Assembly: GCA_943367595.1 (NCBI GenBank)
Contig: CALRJS020000046.1
Span: 1-23,138, forward strand
DNA from: MW101C3 sp943367595
GTDB lineage: Bacteria > Cyanobacteriota > Cyanobacteriia > PCC-6307 > Cyanobiaceae
Direction: 5' to 3'
DNA length: 23,138 nt
Position 1 is the stretch's first letter; each line of letters opens with the position of its first letter. The notes beneath the pieces were generated by a model. It saw only the letters and a list, made by a program, of their open reading frames with translations, was not told the DNA's origin and did no database searches. Both the position numbers and the translations under genes were made by a program. Positions 8,636 to 16,414 of this stretch are shown here, in pieces.

Positions 8636-9604
8636 TTATCGGAGGGGGGCTGCCAGGAACCCATCGCGGAAGGCGTCGCCGGCTTCGGTGCCCCGTTTGA
8701 GCGCCGCCTCCACCTCCAGCAGCTGCCCCAGCAACCGCAGCAGTCGCTCCGCCGAGCGTCCGCGCAATTGCTTGCGCAACACGTAGATGCGCCTGGGGTT
8801 GCCGATGCCGGCCGCCTTGGCGATCACGGCCACGTCCTGTTCCCCCTGGGCGTCCAGCAGGCTCACCCACACCCAGCCGCGCAGCTGGCCGGCCAGCGTG
8901 GCCACGATCCGCAGCGCCGGCTCCCCCGCCCGCACCAGCTCGTCCACCAGGCCGATGGCCTCGCCGGCGTCCCCGCGCAGCAGCGCTTCCCCCACCGCCA
9001 GGCTGCTGGTGCTGTGGCCCGCCACCAGCGCCGCTACCGCTGCGCCATCGATCGGGCGCTCACCGCAGAACACAGCAAGCTTCTCCAGCTCACTGGCCAG
9101 GCGGGCGCTGTCGCTGCCGATCGCACCCGCCAGCGCTTCGATGGCCTCCGGCGTGGCCGTCAGGCCCAGGGAGCGGGCGGTGCTGCGCACCAGCTCCAGC
9201 TGGCCCTCTCCATCCCAGACAGCCGGCAGCACGAAGCTGCGTTCCTTGGCGATCGCCTTGAGCGCTTTGGTGGTGCGCAGGCGTGCATCCGGTTTGCCTT
9301 CGCTCACCAGCACCAGGTGGCTGGTGGCGGGGACCAGTTCCAGGCTGGCCTCCAGCTGCGTGGCCAGCTCCGCAGGGCAGGCGTGGCAGAAGGGGCTGCG
9401 CTGCAGCACCACCACCCGGTCGCCGCCGCCGAACGGGCCGGTGCGGGCCTCGATCAGGGCCTGGCCGGCCTGGGCCGTCTCGTTGCCATCGAGCCGGCTG
9501 AGGTTGATGCTCTGCCAGTCGGGATCCACCGACGAGGTGATCAGCTCCTCCACCGCCCGCTGGCGGCTGGCCTCGTCGTCGCCCCAGTAGAGATGGATCG
9601 GCAT
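8636..9604 (-). CDS. holA: DNA polymerase III delta subunit
   Basis: HolA opens the sliding clamp within the clamp loader. The 322-residue protein starts with YWGDDEASRQRAVEELI, where many delta subunits have a degenerate nucleotide-site turn, and continues with the AAA+-like N-terminal domain (ARTGPFGGGDRVVVLQ, LVLVSEGKPDARL), the helical middle (SARLASELEKLAVF) and the C-terminal collar domain (GEALLRGDAGEAIGLVDELV ... LAGQLRGWV). The length is about normal for the family. The ATG at 9604 lies only 11 bases from the divergent cobH start at 9616. The next gene on the strand, lysC, starts 34 bases after the stop, suggesting co-transcription of replication and amino-acid genes. Confidence 0.92.
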   Translation of the reverse strand: MPIHLYWGDDEASRQRAVEELITSSVDPDWQSINLSRLDGNETAQAGQALIEARTGPFGGGDRVVVLQRSPFCHACPAELATQLEASLELVPATSHLVLVSEGKPDARLRTTKALKAIAKERSFVLPAVWDGEGQLELVRSTARSLGLTATPEAIEALAGAIGSDSARLASELEKLAVFCGERPIDGAAVAALVAGHSTSSLAVGEALLRGDAGEAIGLVDELVRAGEPALRIVATLAGQLRGWVWVSLLDAQGEQDVAVIAKAAGIGNPRRIYVLRKQLRGRSAERLLRLLGQLLEVEAALKRGTEAGDAFRDGFLAAPLR

Positions 9605-9615
9605 CGGGGCAGGCC

Positions 9616-10239
9616 GTGGACCATCCGATCTTCACCGAAAGCGTGCGACGGATCCGGGGCTGGTTGGGGCCCACCGGTCTTGACCCCGTGCAACAGGAGG
9701 TGCTCGAGCGCCTGGTGCACAGCAGTGGCGATCTGGCCATTGCGCCGGAGCTGCACTTCAGCCCAGGCGCCTGCGCCGCCGGCCTGGCGGCCCTGGCGGC
9801 CGGGGCGCCGATCCTCACCGACACCGCGATGGCAGCGGCGGCGGTGACGCCGATGGCCCGCCGCAGCTTCGGCAACCCGGTGCACAGCGTGCTGGCCTGG
9901 GCGCCGCCGCTGGCCCCGGAAGGCAGCACCCGCACGGCTGCGGGCATGGCCCCGGCCCTGGCGGCCCTGCCGGGAGCGGTGGTGCTGATCGGCAGTGCCC
10001 CCACCGCACTGGAACGGTTGCTGGAGCTGGTGGCCGGCCCTGACCCCGCGGCGGGCGTGGTGCCACCGGCGCTGGTGATCGGCATGCCGGTGGGCTTTGT
10101 GGGGGTGGCCGAGAGCAAGCGCCACCTGGCCGCCAGCGGTCTGCCCCAGATCCGACTGGAGGGCAGCAAGGGGGGGGCGGGTCTGGCGGCGGCGGCGGTG
10201 AACGCCTTGCTGCGGCGCGCCTGGCTGGATCGGGCCTGA
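9616..10239 (+). CDS. cobH: Precorrin-8X methylmutase
   Basis: CobH/CbiC moves a methyl group from C11 to C12 of the corrin ring to form hydrogenobyrinic or cobyrinic acid in cobalamin synthesis. Its 207 residues contain the conserved histidine in LVHSSGD (His35, equivalent to the catalytic His of characterised CobH), the TDTAMAAAAV strand near 70, the VVLIGSAPTALERLLEL segment and the C-terminal PVGFVGVAESK, all diagnostic. GTG at 9616 is taken as the start because the family N terminus (HPIFTESVRRI) begins there. It stands alone among non-cobalamin genes, is divergent from holA with 11 bp between starts, and converges with mutS with an 8-bp gap. Confidence 0.95.
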   Translation: MDHPIFTESVRRIRGWLGPTGLDPVQQEVLERLVHSSGDLAIAPELHFSPGACAAGLAALAAGAPILTDTAMAAAAVTPMARRSFGNPVHSVLAWAPPLAPEGSTRTAAGMAPALAALPGAVVLIGSAPTALERLLELVAGPDPAAGVVPPALVIGMPVGFVGVAESKRHLAASGLPQIRLEGSKGGAGLAAAAVNALLRRAWLDRA

Positions 10240-10247
10240 GGCCTTCC

Positions 10248-13058
10248 CTAGGCCGCCACCTGCAGCCCCACCACCACGTGGCTGTTGGCCTCGATCCGTC
10301 CGAGCACCTGGCGGGCGCGGCGCACCACCTGCTGGGGCACCCCGGCCAGCCGGGCCGCCTCGATGCCGTAGCTGCGGCTGGCGCCGCCGGGTTGCACCTG
10401 ATGCAGGAACACCAGCTGATCGCCGGTTTCCTCCACCAGCACCTGGAAGTTCGCCACGTTCGGGAGCAGCTCGGCCAGCTCGTTGAGCTCGTGGTAATGA
10501 GTGGCGAACACCGCCCGCGCCCGCAGGCCGTCGGCCAGATGCTCCGCCACCGCCCAGGCGATCGAGAGGCCGTCGAAGGTGGCGGTGCCGCGCCCGATTT
10601 CATCGAGCAGCACCAGGGAGCGATCGGTGGCGTGGTGCAGGATGTTGGCCGTTTCGGCCATCTCCACCATGAAGGTGGACTGGCCGGTGGCGAGGTCATC
10701 CACGGCGCCGACCCGGGTGAAGATGCGGTCGCAGAGGCCGAGCCGGGCGCGGCTGGCGGGAATCCAGCTGCCGATCTGGGCCATCAGCTGCAGCAGGCCC
10801 GTCTGGCGCAGATAACAGCTCTTGCCACTGGCGTTCGGCCCGGTGAGCACCACCAGATCGGGCTGGTCCGCCTCGCCCAGGTGGATGCCGTTGGCGGTGA
10901 AGGGCTCCTCCACCAGCAGTTGTTCCACCACGGGATGGCGTCCGGCCTCGATCCAGAGGCTGCGGTCGGCGGTGAGCTCGGGGCGGCAGTAGCCGCAGGT
11001 GGCAGCCACCTCGGCGAGCGAGGCGATCGCATCGAGGCGGGCCACCCGCCGGGCGGCGCTGCGGATCGGTGCGGCCAGGGCACCGACGGCGGCGCGCAGC
11101 TCGCTGAACAGTTCGTACTCCCGCTGGGCGGCGCGGGCCTGCAGCTGCAGGATGCGCCCCTCACGCGCCTTGAGTTCGGGCGTCACGAAGCGCTCCTCGT
11201 TGGCCAGGGTCTGACGCCGGATCCAATGCTCGGGCACCCGTGTGGCCCGGGCCCGGCTCACCGAGAGGAAATAGCCGAAGGTGCGGTGGAACTGCACCCG
11301 CAGCGAGGGGATGCCGCTGCGTTGCCGCTCCGCCTTCTCCTGCTCCACCAGCCAGGCCTGCTGGTCGTCGAGCCGGTTGCGCAGCCCATCGAGCCGTGCG
11401 TCGACGCCGTCGTGGATCAGCCCCCCTTCCGTGAGGCTCAGCGGCGGCGTGTCCTGCAGGGTGTGGCGCAGCTGCTCCACCAGCGCCGCCAGTTCGGGCG
11501 GAGATTCGCGCAGGGCCGCCAGGGGCTCGCTGCGCGCCGCCGTCAGCAGCGCTGCCAGCCGCGGCAGCCGCTCGAGTCCATCGGCGAGGGCCACCAGATC
11601 CCGCGCCGAGGCGGTGCCCGCGCCGGCCCGGCCCGCCAGCCGCTCCAGATCGCCCATCGGCCGCAGCAGCCGGCGCAGGGCCAGCCGCAGCCCGCGCTGC
11701 TCCACCAGCTCACTCACGCCCTCCTGACGGGAGTGGATGGCGGCGCGGTCCATCAGCGGCGCCTCCAGCCAGCGGCGCAGGGCCCGGCCGCCCATGGCGG
11801 TCATGGTGCGATCGAGGGCCCACAGCAGTGAGCCGTGGAACTGCCCGTCGCGTTGCGTGCGGGTGATCTCCAGGTTGCGCCGCGTCTGGGCATCGAGCAC
11901 CAGCTGATCGCCGGCGAAGCGGAGGGTGGGTGGATCGAGGGGCACCACGCCGGCCGCGGTGCTGCGGGCACCGGCCTGGTTGTCGTCGAGGTAGCGCAGC
12001 AACCCGCCCGCCGCCCGCAGGGCCAGGGGCGTCTCCGCCAGCCCGAGACCGTCAGTGGTGGCAAGCCGAAAGCGCTGCAGCAGTGTGCGCCGCGCCTCCG
12101 GCAGGCTGAACGGCGTGCGCGCCAGCCGGGTGAGGTGCAGCGCCGGTGGGCACCAGGCCGGCTTGCTGGCGGTGCTGGCTGTGGGCGCGGCTGCGCCGTC
12201 CGGGAAGGCGGCGGCGTCGGGATCGGGCCAGATCAGCTCGGCGGCCTCCAGCTGCAGCAGTTCCTGGTGCAGGGCATCGCTCCCTTGCCGTTGGGTGAGG
12301 CGGAATTCGCCGGTGCTCACATCAGCCACCGCCAGCCCCCAGTCGCCCTGCTCCAGCACCACCGCCGCCAGCCAGTTATTGCGCCGGGCCGCCAGCATCC
12401 CCTCCTCCAGCACAGTGCCGGGGGTCAGCACGCGGGTGATGTCGCGCTTCAGCAGCGCCCCCTTGGCGGGGGTGGTCTCCAGCTGGTCGCAGAGGGCGAC
12501 GCTGAGGCCGCGGCGCACCAGCTCACTGCAGTAGCGCTCGGCGGCGTGGTGGGGGATGCCGGCCATCGGCACCCGGCCGATCGTCTTGCCGGCGTCCTTG
12601 CCCGTGAGCGTCAGCTCCAGCAGACGGGACAGCTGGATGGCGTCCTCGAAGAAGCACTCGAAGAAGTCGCCGAGGCGGTAGAGCAGCACCCGCTCGGGAT
12701 GGGCGCGCTTCAGCTCGGCGTAGTGCCGCAGCATCGGCGGCAGGGCTTCCGGCGCCACCAGGCTGTGGTGGTGCCAGCGGGGCTGGTCCTCCGCCAGGCC
12801 GTCCTGCGCGCTGGCCTTGCCGGTGGGGCTGGCAGGAAGTTCGCCTGTCTCGAGATCGGAGGGAAGGCTGCGGCGCGAGTGGGCCCGGGGCCTGGCGGCG
12901 GCCGCTGCCGCGAGGGCGCCCTCTTCCAGGTCGAGATCGCCCGGGCTGGTGCTGGCCCCATCGTCCGGTGCGGCTGCGGGCTCGGCGGCGCCGAACAGAC
13001 TGCCCTGCAGTGCCTCCTCAGGCACCAACGAGAGCTGGCGATCGGCGTCGGCGCCCAC
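10248..13058 (-). CDS. mutS: DNA mismatch repair protein MutS with N-terminal extension
   Basis: MutS recognises mismatches and recruits MutL. The mismatch-binding Phe-X-Glu motif is present as GDFFECF (residues 130-136, F132-x-E134), the lever and clamp region spans roughly 390-680, Walker A is GPNASGKS at 740-747, and Walker B and the following helix are LVLLDEIGRGTATFDG. Family proteins usually have Met at the third Walker A position and STYMRQ after it; here it is Ala and SCYLRQ. At 936 residues it is longer than the usual 850 or so because about 100 residues precede the mismatch-binding domain: a Gly/Ala-rich, acidic and probably disordered tail starting with two clamp-motif-like pentapeptides (QLSLV 8-12, QGSLF 18-22). 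The start is GTG at 13058, with no better ATG seen upstream. Confidence 0.96.
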   Translation of the reverse strand: MGADADRQLSLVPEEALQGSLFGAAEPAAAPDDGASTSPGDLDLEEGALAAAAAARPRAHSRRSLPSDLETGELPASPTGKASAQDGLAEDQPRWHHHSLVAPEALPPMLRHYAELKRAHPERVLLYRLGDFFECFFEDAIQLSRLLELTLTGKDAGKTIGRVPMAGIPHHAAERYCSELVRRGLSVALCDQLETTPAKGALLKRDITRVLTPGTVLEEGMLAARRNNWLAAVVLEQGDWGLAVADVSTGEFRLTQRQGSDALHQELLQLEAAELIWPDPDAAAFPDGAAAPTASTASKPAWCPPALHLTRLARTPFSLPEARRTLLQRFRLATTDGLGLAETPLALRAAGGLLRYLDDNQAGARSTAAGVVPLDPPTLRFAGDQLVLDAQTRRNLEITRTQRDGQFHGSLLWALDRTMTAMGGRALRRWLEAPLMDRAAIHSRQEGVSELVEQRGLRLALRRLLRPMGDLERLAGRAGAGTASARDLVALADGLERLPRLAALLTAARSEPLAALRESPPELAALVEQLRHTLQDTPPLSLTEGGLIHDGVDARLDGLRNRLDDQQAWLVEQEKAERQRSGIPSLRVQFHRTFGYFLSVSRARATRVPEHWIRRQTLANEERFVTPELKAREGRILQLQARAAQREYELFSELRAAVGALAAPIRSAARRVARLDAIASLAEVAATCGYCRPELTADRSLWIEAGRHPVVEQLLVEEPFTANGIHLGEADQPDLVVLTGPNASGKSCYLRQTGLLQLMAQIGSWIPASRARLGLCDRIFTRVGAVDDLATGQSTFMVEMAETANILHHATDRSLVLLDEIGRGTATFDGLSIAWAVAEHLADGLRARAVFATHYHELNELAELLPNVANFQVLVEETGDQLVFLHQVQPGGASRSYGIEAARLAGVPQQVVRRARQVLGRIEANSHVVVGLQVAA

Positions 13059-13152
13059 GGGCGGCTCCTGGCTGCAGCGATGGTAGGGGCCCCGGGCCAG
13101 CTGCTCCCCACAAGATGTGAAGGATCCGGTGGCCGCCCGCAGGTGAGGGAAA

Positions 13153-13164
13153 TCCCACGTGGGA
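13153..13164. promoter_or_regulatory. Perfect 12-bp palindrome upstream of psbZ
   Basis: TCCCACGTGGGA is perfectly self-complementary and carries a CACGTG core. It lies 38 bases upstream of the psbZ ATG in the 144-bp divergent gap between mutS and psbZ. Its position fits a transcription-factor site or the 5' leader of the psbZ-ribH transcript, but no known regulator is assigned. Confidence 0.4.
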
Positions 13165-13202
13165 AGATCGTCGCACTGCCCTCCCCAGGCCCCGCAGGTC
13201 CC

Positions 13203-13391
13203 ATGCAGATCCTCAACACCCTCACCGTTCTGGCCCTGGTGGTGATGTCGTTCGCCCTGATCGTGGCGGTGCCGGTGCTCTACGCGAGCACCGAAGACAG
13301 CGGCCGCTCCAACCGCCTGATCCTGCTGGGTGGTGCCGCCTGGGTGGCCCTCGTTCTGCTCAACTGGGGGATCAGTTACTTCGTGGTCTGA
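13203..13391 (+). CDS. psbZ: Photosystem II reaction-centre protein PsbZ (Ycf9)
   Basis: PsbZ is a small thylakoid membrane subunit at the periphery of photosystem II, near PsbC and PsbK, that helps stabilise the core and its antenna contacts. The 62-residue sequence has the family's two transmembrane helices (about 3-27 and 38-59) joined by a short polar loop (STEDSGRSNR), and a C terminus WGISYFVV close to the conserved form. The ATG at 13203 gives the standard 62-residue length; the longer upstream open frame is antisense to mutS. It is followed after 5 bases by ribH. This gene is the clearest evidence that the host is cyanobacterial. Confidence 0.96.
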   Translation: MQILNTLTVLALVVMSFALIVAVPVLYASTEDSGRSNRLILLGGAAWVALVLLNWGISYFVV

Positions 13392-13396
13392 GGCCC

Positions 13397-13879
13397 TTGG
13401 CGGTTTTCGAAGGACGGTTCACCGAGGTCAGCGGCCTCCATATCGGCATCGTCGTGGGCCGGTTCAATGACCTGGTCACGGGCAAGCTGCTCAGCGCCTG
13501 TCTGGATGCGCTCTCTCGCCACGGCATTGACGTCACCCCCAGCAGCGAGCAGCTGGACGTGGCGTGGGTGCCCGGCAGCTTCGAGATCCCCCTGGTGGCT
13601 CAGCGCCTGGCGGCCTCGGGGCGCTATCAGGTGGTGATCACACTCGGGGCCGTGATCCGCGGCGATACGCCCCACTTCGATTACGTCTGCTCCGAAGTGA
13701 GCAAGGGCGTGGCGGCCGTGGCCCGCGATACGGGCGTACCGGTCATCTTCGGTGTGCTCACCACCGACACCCTCCAGCAGGCGCTCGAGCGGGCCGGCAT
13801 CAAGAGCAACCTGGGCTGGAGCTACGCGCTGCAGGCCCTGGAAATGGGGAGTTTGATGGGGGTGTTGCCTTCCAAGTAG
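13397..13879 (+). CDS. ribH: 6,7-dimethyl-8-ribityllumazine synthase
   Basis: Lumazine synthase condenses 5-amino-6-ribitylaminouracil with 3,4-dihydroxybutanone phosphate in the penultimate step of riboflavin synthesis, usually as a pentamer or 60-mer shell. In its 160 residues one sees GRFNDLVTGKLL, the substrate loop VPGSFEIPL, the catalytic-histidine motif GAVIRGDTPHFDYVCSEVSKG, and the C-terminal NLGWSYALQALEMGSLM. The start is TTG at 13397 (TTGGCGGTTTTCGAAGG); no ATG occurs before the conserved region. The gap to the psbZ stop is 5 bases, so the pair is likely one transcript with coupled translation. Confidence 0.96.
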   Translation: MAVFEGRFTEVSGLHIGIVVGRFNDLVTGKLLSACLDALSRHGIDVTPSSEQLDVAWVPGSFEIPLVAQRLAASGRYQVVITLGAVIRGDTPHFDYVCSEVSKGVAAVARDTGVPVIFGVLTTDTLQQALERAGIKSNLGWSYALQALEMGSLMGVLPSK

Positions 13880-15009
13880 CTAGGAGCTATGGGTTCATGC
13901 TGGCCGGATAGTTTGTGCCCACCTGTAGCATTTAGATACTGAGTTGATCAAGCTGAAATCCAATGGCTTTCAGCGAGGTGATGGTGATGATCAGTACGAA
14001 CGGCCATCTCTTTGCCATCCGGTTGCGGGGAACGTCGGGTCTTGGGCATGACGGACGATCCAAGACTCCTTAAGCGCCTCGCTCAACAGGCTGGAAGAGA
14101 GGTAGCGATTGGCGCAGATGTTCAGGATGGGGCAGACCTTCTCCAGGGTTTTCTCTGCCCTTCGACAAGACGTTGAGTTGTGCTTTCTCACTCGTTGCTT
14201 CTGTCAGCAACTCAGCAAGCTGCTGTGGGATGGGAAGGTCACCTGAGGAAATGTGAACCCGCGGTCGTTTTAAGTCTAGAGATAGATAGGTGGGAGGTTT
14301 AGGAACCGCTCATTTGCCTTGGAATGTTGAGCTTCCCTTTTGCTTCGGTAGAATCTTTTTTTATCAAAAGCCTGAGGATCATTCAATCGCCTGGTTTTGC
14401 GGTTTTTCCTTTGCGTAGGTGCTGCCTTTTGCCACTTCAAGCCCATGGCCCGGCAGGCTGACTGTTCTCCTGGAAAGGTTCTTGTTGACCGACGCGTTGT
14501 CGCTGACCCCCGCGGCACTCGTGGCCTTTCTACTCCCGTGCACCGTTTTCCCTTTTTTTGCACCAGACCACAGCACAGCTGAGCAAGCTCACCACCATCG
14601 CCCGCCTTTGCCAGCTGGTGAGGGCCTCGGCGTGCGAAAGCCATGTGGCCTTGTCAACGGCCCCATGGTTTTGCTCGTAATCAATGCAGTGACAACGACT
14701 CACTTGCGTGGTTCCCCTCTGACCCGTTGGCAGCCTCCCTTCGCCCGAGCAAGCGGTTTTCAGCGGTGAAGCGATGGGCGTCAACTCATGAATGAGGAGC
14801 ACGGCTTGGCCAGGGTGTTTCCGAACCAAGAGTTCCGGACCGAAGACTGTCTTCAAACGGACCTTTGGGTCAATTTGTATGGGTTGTGAATTCTGAAGGT
14901 ATTTTCAATCGGTCCAAGCGGCCTGAATCCCTCGCCAATCACCGAATCTGTGGGCGGGTTTATTCGCTGAGTTTATCGAGTTGCGTGAAATAAACTGAGC
15001 ATTGATTTA
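13880..15009. other. Gene-poor stretch between ribH and tRNA-Gly
   Basis: About 1.1 kb with lower GC and mixed codon structure unlike the flanking core genes. No reading frame gives a recognisable protein. The longest frames (for example 14276-14644 minus, 14419-14769 plus, 14530-14856 minus) overlap each other and have erratic composition. A minus-strand frame open from 14309 to 14070 without an ATG has a somewhat protein-like composition (SSGDLPIPQQLAELLTEAT) and could be a decayed gene. No tRNA other than tRNA-Gly, no CRISPR and no convincing structured RNA were seen. Confidence 0.6.
14966..15000 (-). terminator. Imperfect hairpin 3' of tRNA-Gly
   Basis: GCTGAGTTTAT (14966-14976) and ATAAACTGAGC (14990-15000) form an inverted repeat with one mismatched pair and a 13-base loop, starting about 10 bases after the tRNA 3' end on the minus strand. 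It may act in tRNA transcript termination or 3' processing; there is no clear U-tract. Confidence 0.35.
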
Positions 15010-15081
15010 AGCGGATGAAGAGATTCGAACTCTCGACCCTCTCCTTGGCAAGGAGATGCTCTACCACTGAGCTACATCCGC
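15010..15081 (-). tRNA. tRNA-Gly (anticodon GCC)
   Basis: The minus strand folds into a standard cloverleaf: acceptor stem GCGGATG/CATCCGC, D arm GCTCAGTGGTAGAGC, anticodon arm TCTCC-TTGCCAA-GGAGA with GCC at the anticodon, a 5-base variable loop, and T arm GAGAG-TTCGAAT-CTCTT with one G-U pair. The discriminator base is U, as usual for bacterial tRNA-Gly. CCA is not encoded. The stem and loop counts add to 71 bases plus the discriminator. Confidence 0.97.
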
Positions 15082-15162
15082 AGTGCGCCCACCGACAGCA
15101 GGCGTTCTGGACGGCAGCGCCGCCACCTGACCCATCATGCACCATCGTGGTGCCCTCCGGGC

Positions 15163-15615
15163 TCAGCCAAGACGCATCAACCGCTGGCTGGTGACTTCAT
15201 GGAAGCCCAGGCGCTCGGAGAAGCCATGGCTGTTCGTGGTCATCAGGTACACCCGTTCGGCAGAAGCGACCGCTGGTGCGGCCAACAACGTGCCCACCAG
15301 GCGGCGGCCCAGGCCTTGCCCCTCCTGATTCCGGGCCACCACTACGTCCCAGAGCACGGCCCGGTACGAACCATCGCTGGTGCAGCGGCCGAAGCCAACC
15401 AACTCGCCCTCGTGCCAGGCGCTCACTACTGCCTCGCTGCCACGCAACATCACGTGGAGCCCAGGCAGAGCGCGGCTTCTGCCCCAAAAACTGTTGTTGT
15501 TGAACAGCTGCTGCAGCTGTTCCATAGCCCGAACGTGCCGCAGACCGGGGCCGAAGCCGAGCCGCAGCCCGAGGGCACCGCGCTGGTGGCAGAGGAGCTG
15601 GATGGGGCTGCCCAT
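15163..15615 (-). CDS. GNAT-family N-acetyltransferase
   Basis: A 150-residue protein of the GNAT fold, which transfers acetyl groups from acetyl-CoA to amines or proteins. The acetyl-CoA-binding motif A is clear at about residues 92-112: VVVARNQEGQGLGRRLVGTL (Q-x-x-G-x-G loop). It is preceded by strands LVGFGRCTSDGSYRAVLWDV and followed by VYLMTTNSHGFSERLGF, where the family's usual FYxxxGF motif appears as FSERLGF. The substrate is unknown. The ATG at 15615 was taken, but an ATG at 15525 (MEQLQQLF) may be the true start because the preceding 30 residues are poorly ordered. It is divergent from the PPIase gene with 82 bp between starts. Confidence 0.88.
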   Translation of the reverse strand: MGSPIQLLCHQRGALGLRLGFGPGLRHVRAMEQLQQLFNNNSFWGRSRALPGLHVMLRGSEAVVSAWHEGELVGFGRCTSDGSYRAVLWDVVVARNQEGQGLGRRLVGTLLAAPAVASAERVYLMTTNSHGFSERLGFHEVTSQRLMRLG

Positions 15616-15666
15616 GAGACGGGAGGTAAGGCCCTGGTCAGGTTACGGGCCGAAGGTGAAGATGAC

Positions 15667-15693
15667 CCCACCCGTACAGCGCCATAGGGTGGG
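15667..15693 (+). promoter_or_regulatory. Hairpin just upstream of the PPIase start
   Basis: CCCACCC (15667-15673) pairs perfectly with GGGTGGG (15687-15693) across a 13-base loop, ending 4 bases before the ATG at 15698. The 3' arm occupies the place where a ribosome-binding site would be, so it could affect translation of the first gene of the secretion operon. No standard Shine-Dalgarno sequence is otherwise visible. Confidence 0.4.
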
Positions 15694-15697
15694 CGTT

Positions 15698-16414
15698 ATG
15701 AGCGATGAGATCCTGGCGGAGCTGCGCCGGCACAATCTGCTGTTGAGCCTGGTGCAGCGCCGGGTGGTGGCGGAGGCCGTGGCCGATCAACCGCTTGACC
15801 CTGAAGCCTGCCGGCAGGCCCGCGAGCGGTTTTGCCGGCAGCATGGTCTGGACAGCGAGGCGGCTGAGCAGGCCTTCCAGAAGGCCAACGGTATTGGTCC
15901 CGAGGATTTCACCTGGCAGGCTGAGTTGCTAATGCGCATTCGTGCGCACTGCCACGAAGGCTTCCGCCACAAGGCCGAGGCCCACTTCCTCTCCCGCAAG
16001 AACCAGCTCGATAAGGTCGTCTATAGCCTCCTGCGGGTGAAGGATGGGTTCCTCGCCCGCGAGCTGTACCTGAGGCTTGAAGCCGCTGAGGCCAGCTTCG
16101 CTACGTTGGCCACCCAGTTTTCCGAGGGCCCTGAAAAGCAGACCAATGGCCTCGTGGGGCCAGTCCCTCTCACCCAGGCCCACCCGGTGCTTGCCGAACG
16201 CCTTAGGACCACAAAGCCCGGGGAGCTGATGCACCCTTTCCAGCTCGCCGACTGGTGGCTGGTGGTGCGGCTGGAGAGCTACACGCCCGCTGTTTTCGAC
16301 GAGGACATGGCCGATCGGATGGCGAGAGAGCTGTTCGACCAGTGGGTCCAATGGGAGGCAAGCCGTAGAATTCAGGAACTTTCACTACCAGGCGTCGTGA
16401 TAGCGCCGGCATGA
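15698..16414 (+). CDS. Parvulin-type peptidyl-prolyl isomerase of the secretion operon
   Basis: A 238-residue protein with a helical N-terminal half (about 1-92, SurA/PrsA-N-like) and a rotamase domain (about 95-198). The domain is recognised from VVYSLLRVKDGFLARELYLRL, FATLATQFSEGPEKQTNGLVGPVPL and HPVLAERLRTTKPGELMHPF, which match parvulins and especially cyanobacterial forms linked to type I exporters. There is no signal peptide or lipobox, so it should act in the cytoplasm, perhaps on the nascent substrate or on the exporter. The stop overlaps the exporter ATG by four bases (ATGA). The ATG at 15698 is preferred; the frame continues upstream to an ATG at 15662. A role in keeping the RTX protein export-competent is inference. 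Confidence 0.87.
   Translation: MSDEILAELRRHNLLLSLVQRRVVAEAVADQPLDPEACRQARERFCRQHGLDSEAAEQAFQKANGIGPEDFTWQAELLMRIRAHCHEGFRHKAEAHFLSRKNQLDKVVYSLLRVKDGFLARELYLRLEAAEASFATLATQFSEGPEKQTNGLVGPVPLTQAHPVLAERLRTTKPGELMHPFQLADWWLVVRLESYTPAVFDEDMADRMARELFDQWVQWEASRRIQELSLPGVVIAPA

Noticed and set aside
10278..13202. Two long plus-strand frames (10278-11831 and the upstream part of 11835-13391)
   Set aside because: They are antisense to mutS. Only the last 189 bases of the second frame (psbZ) are a real gene.
14960..15145. 61-codon minus-strand ORF
   Set aside because: It is a translation through tRNA-Gly (SSVVEHLLAKERVESSNL is the well-known tRNA artefact).
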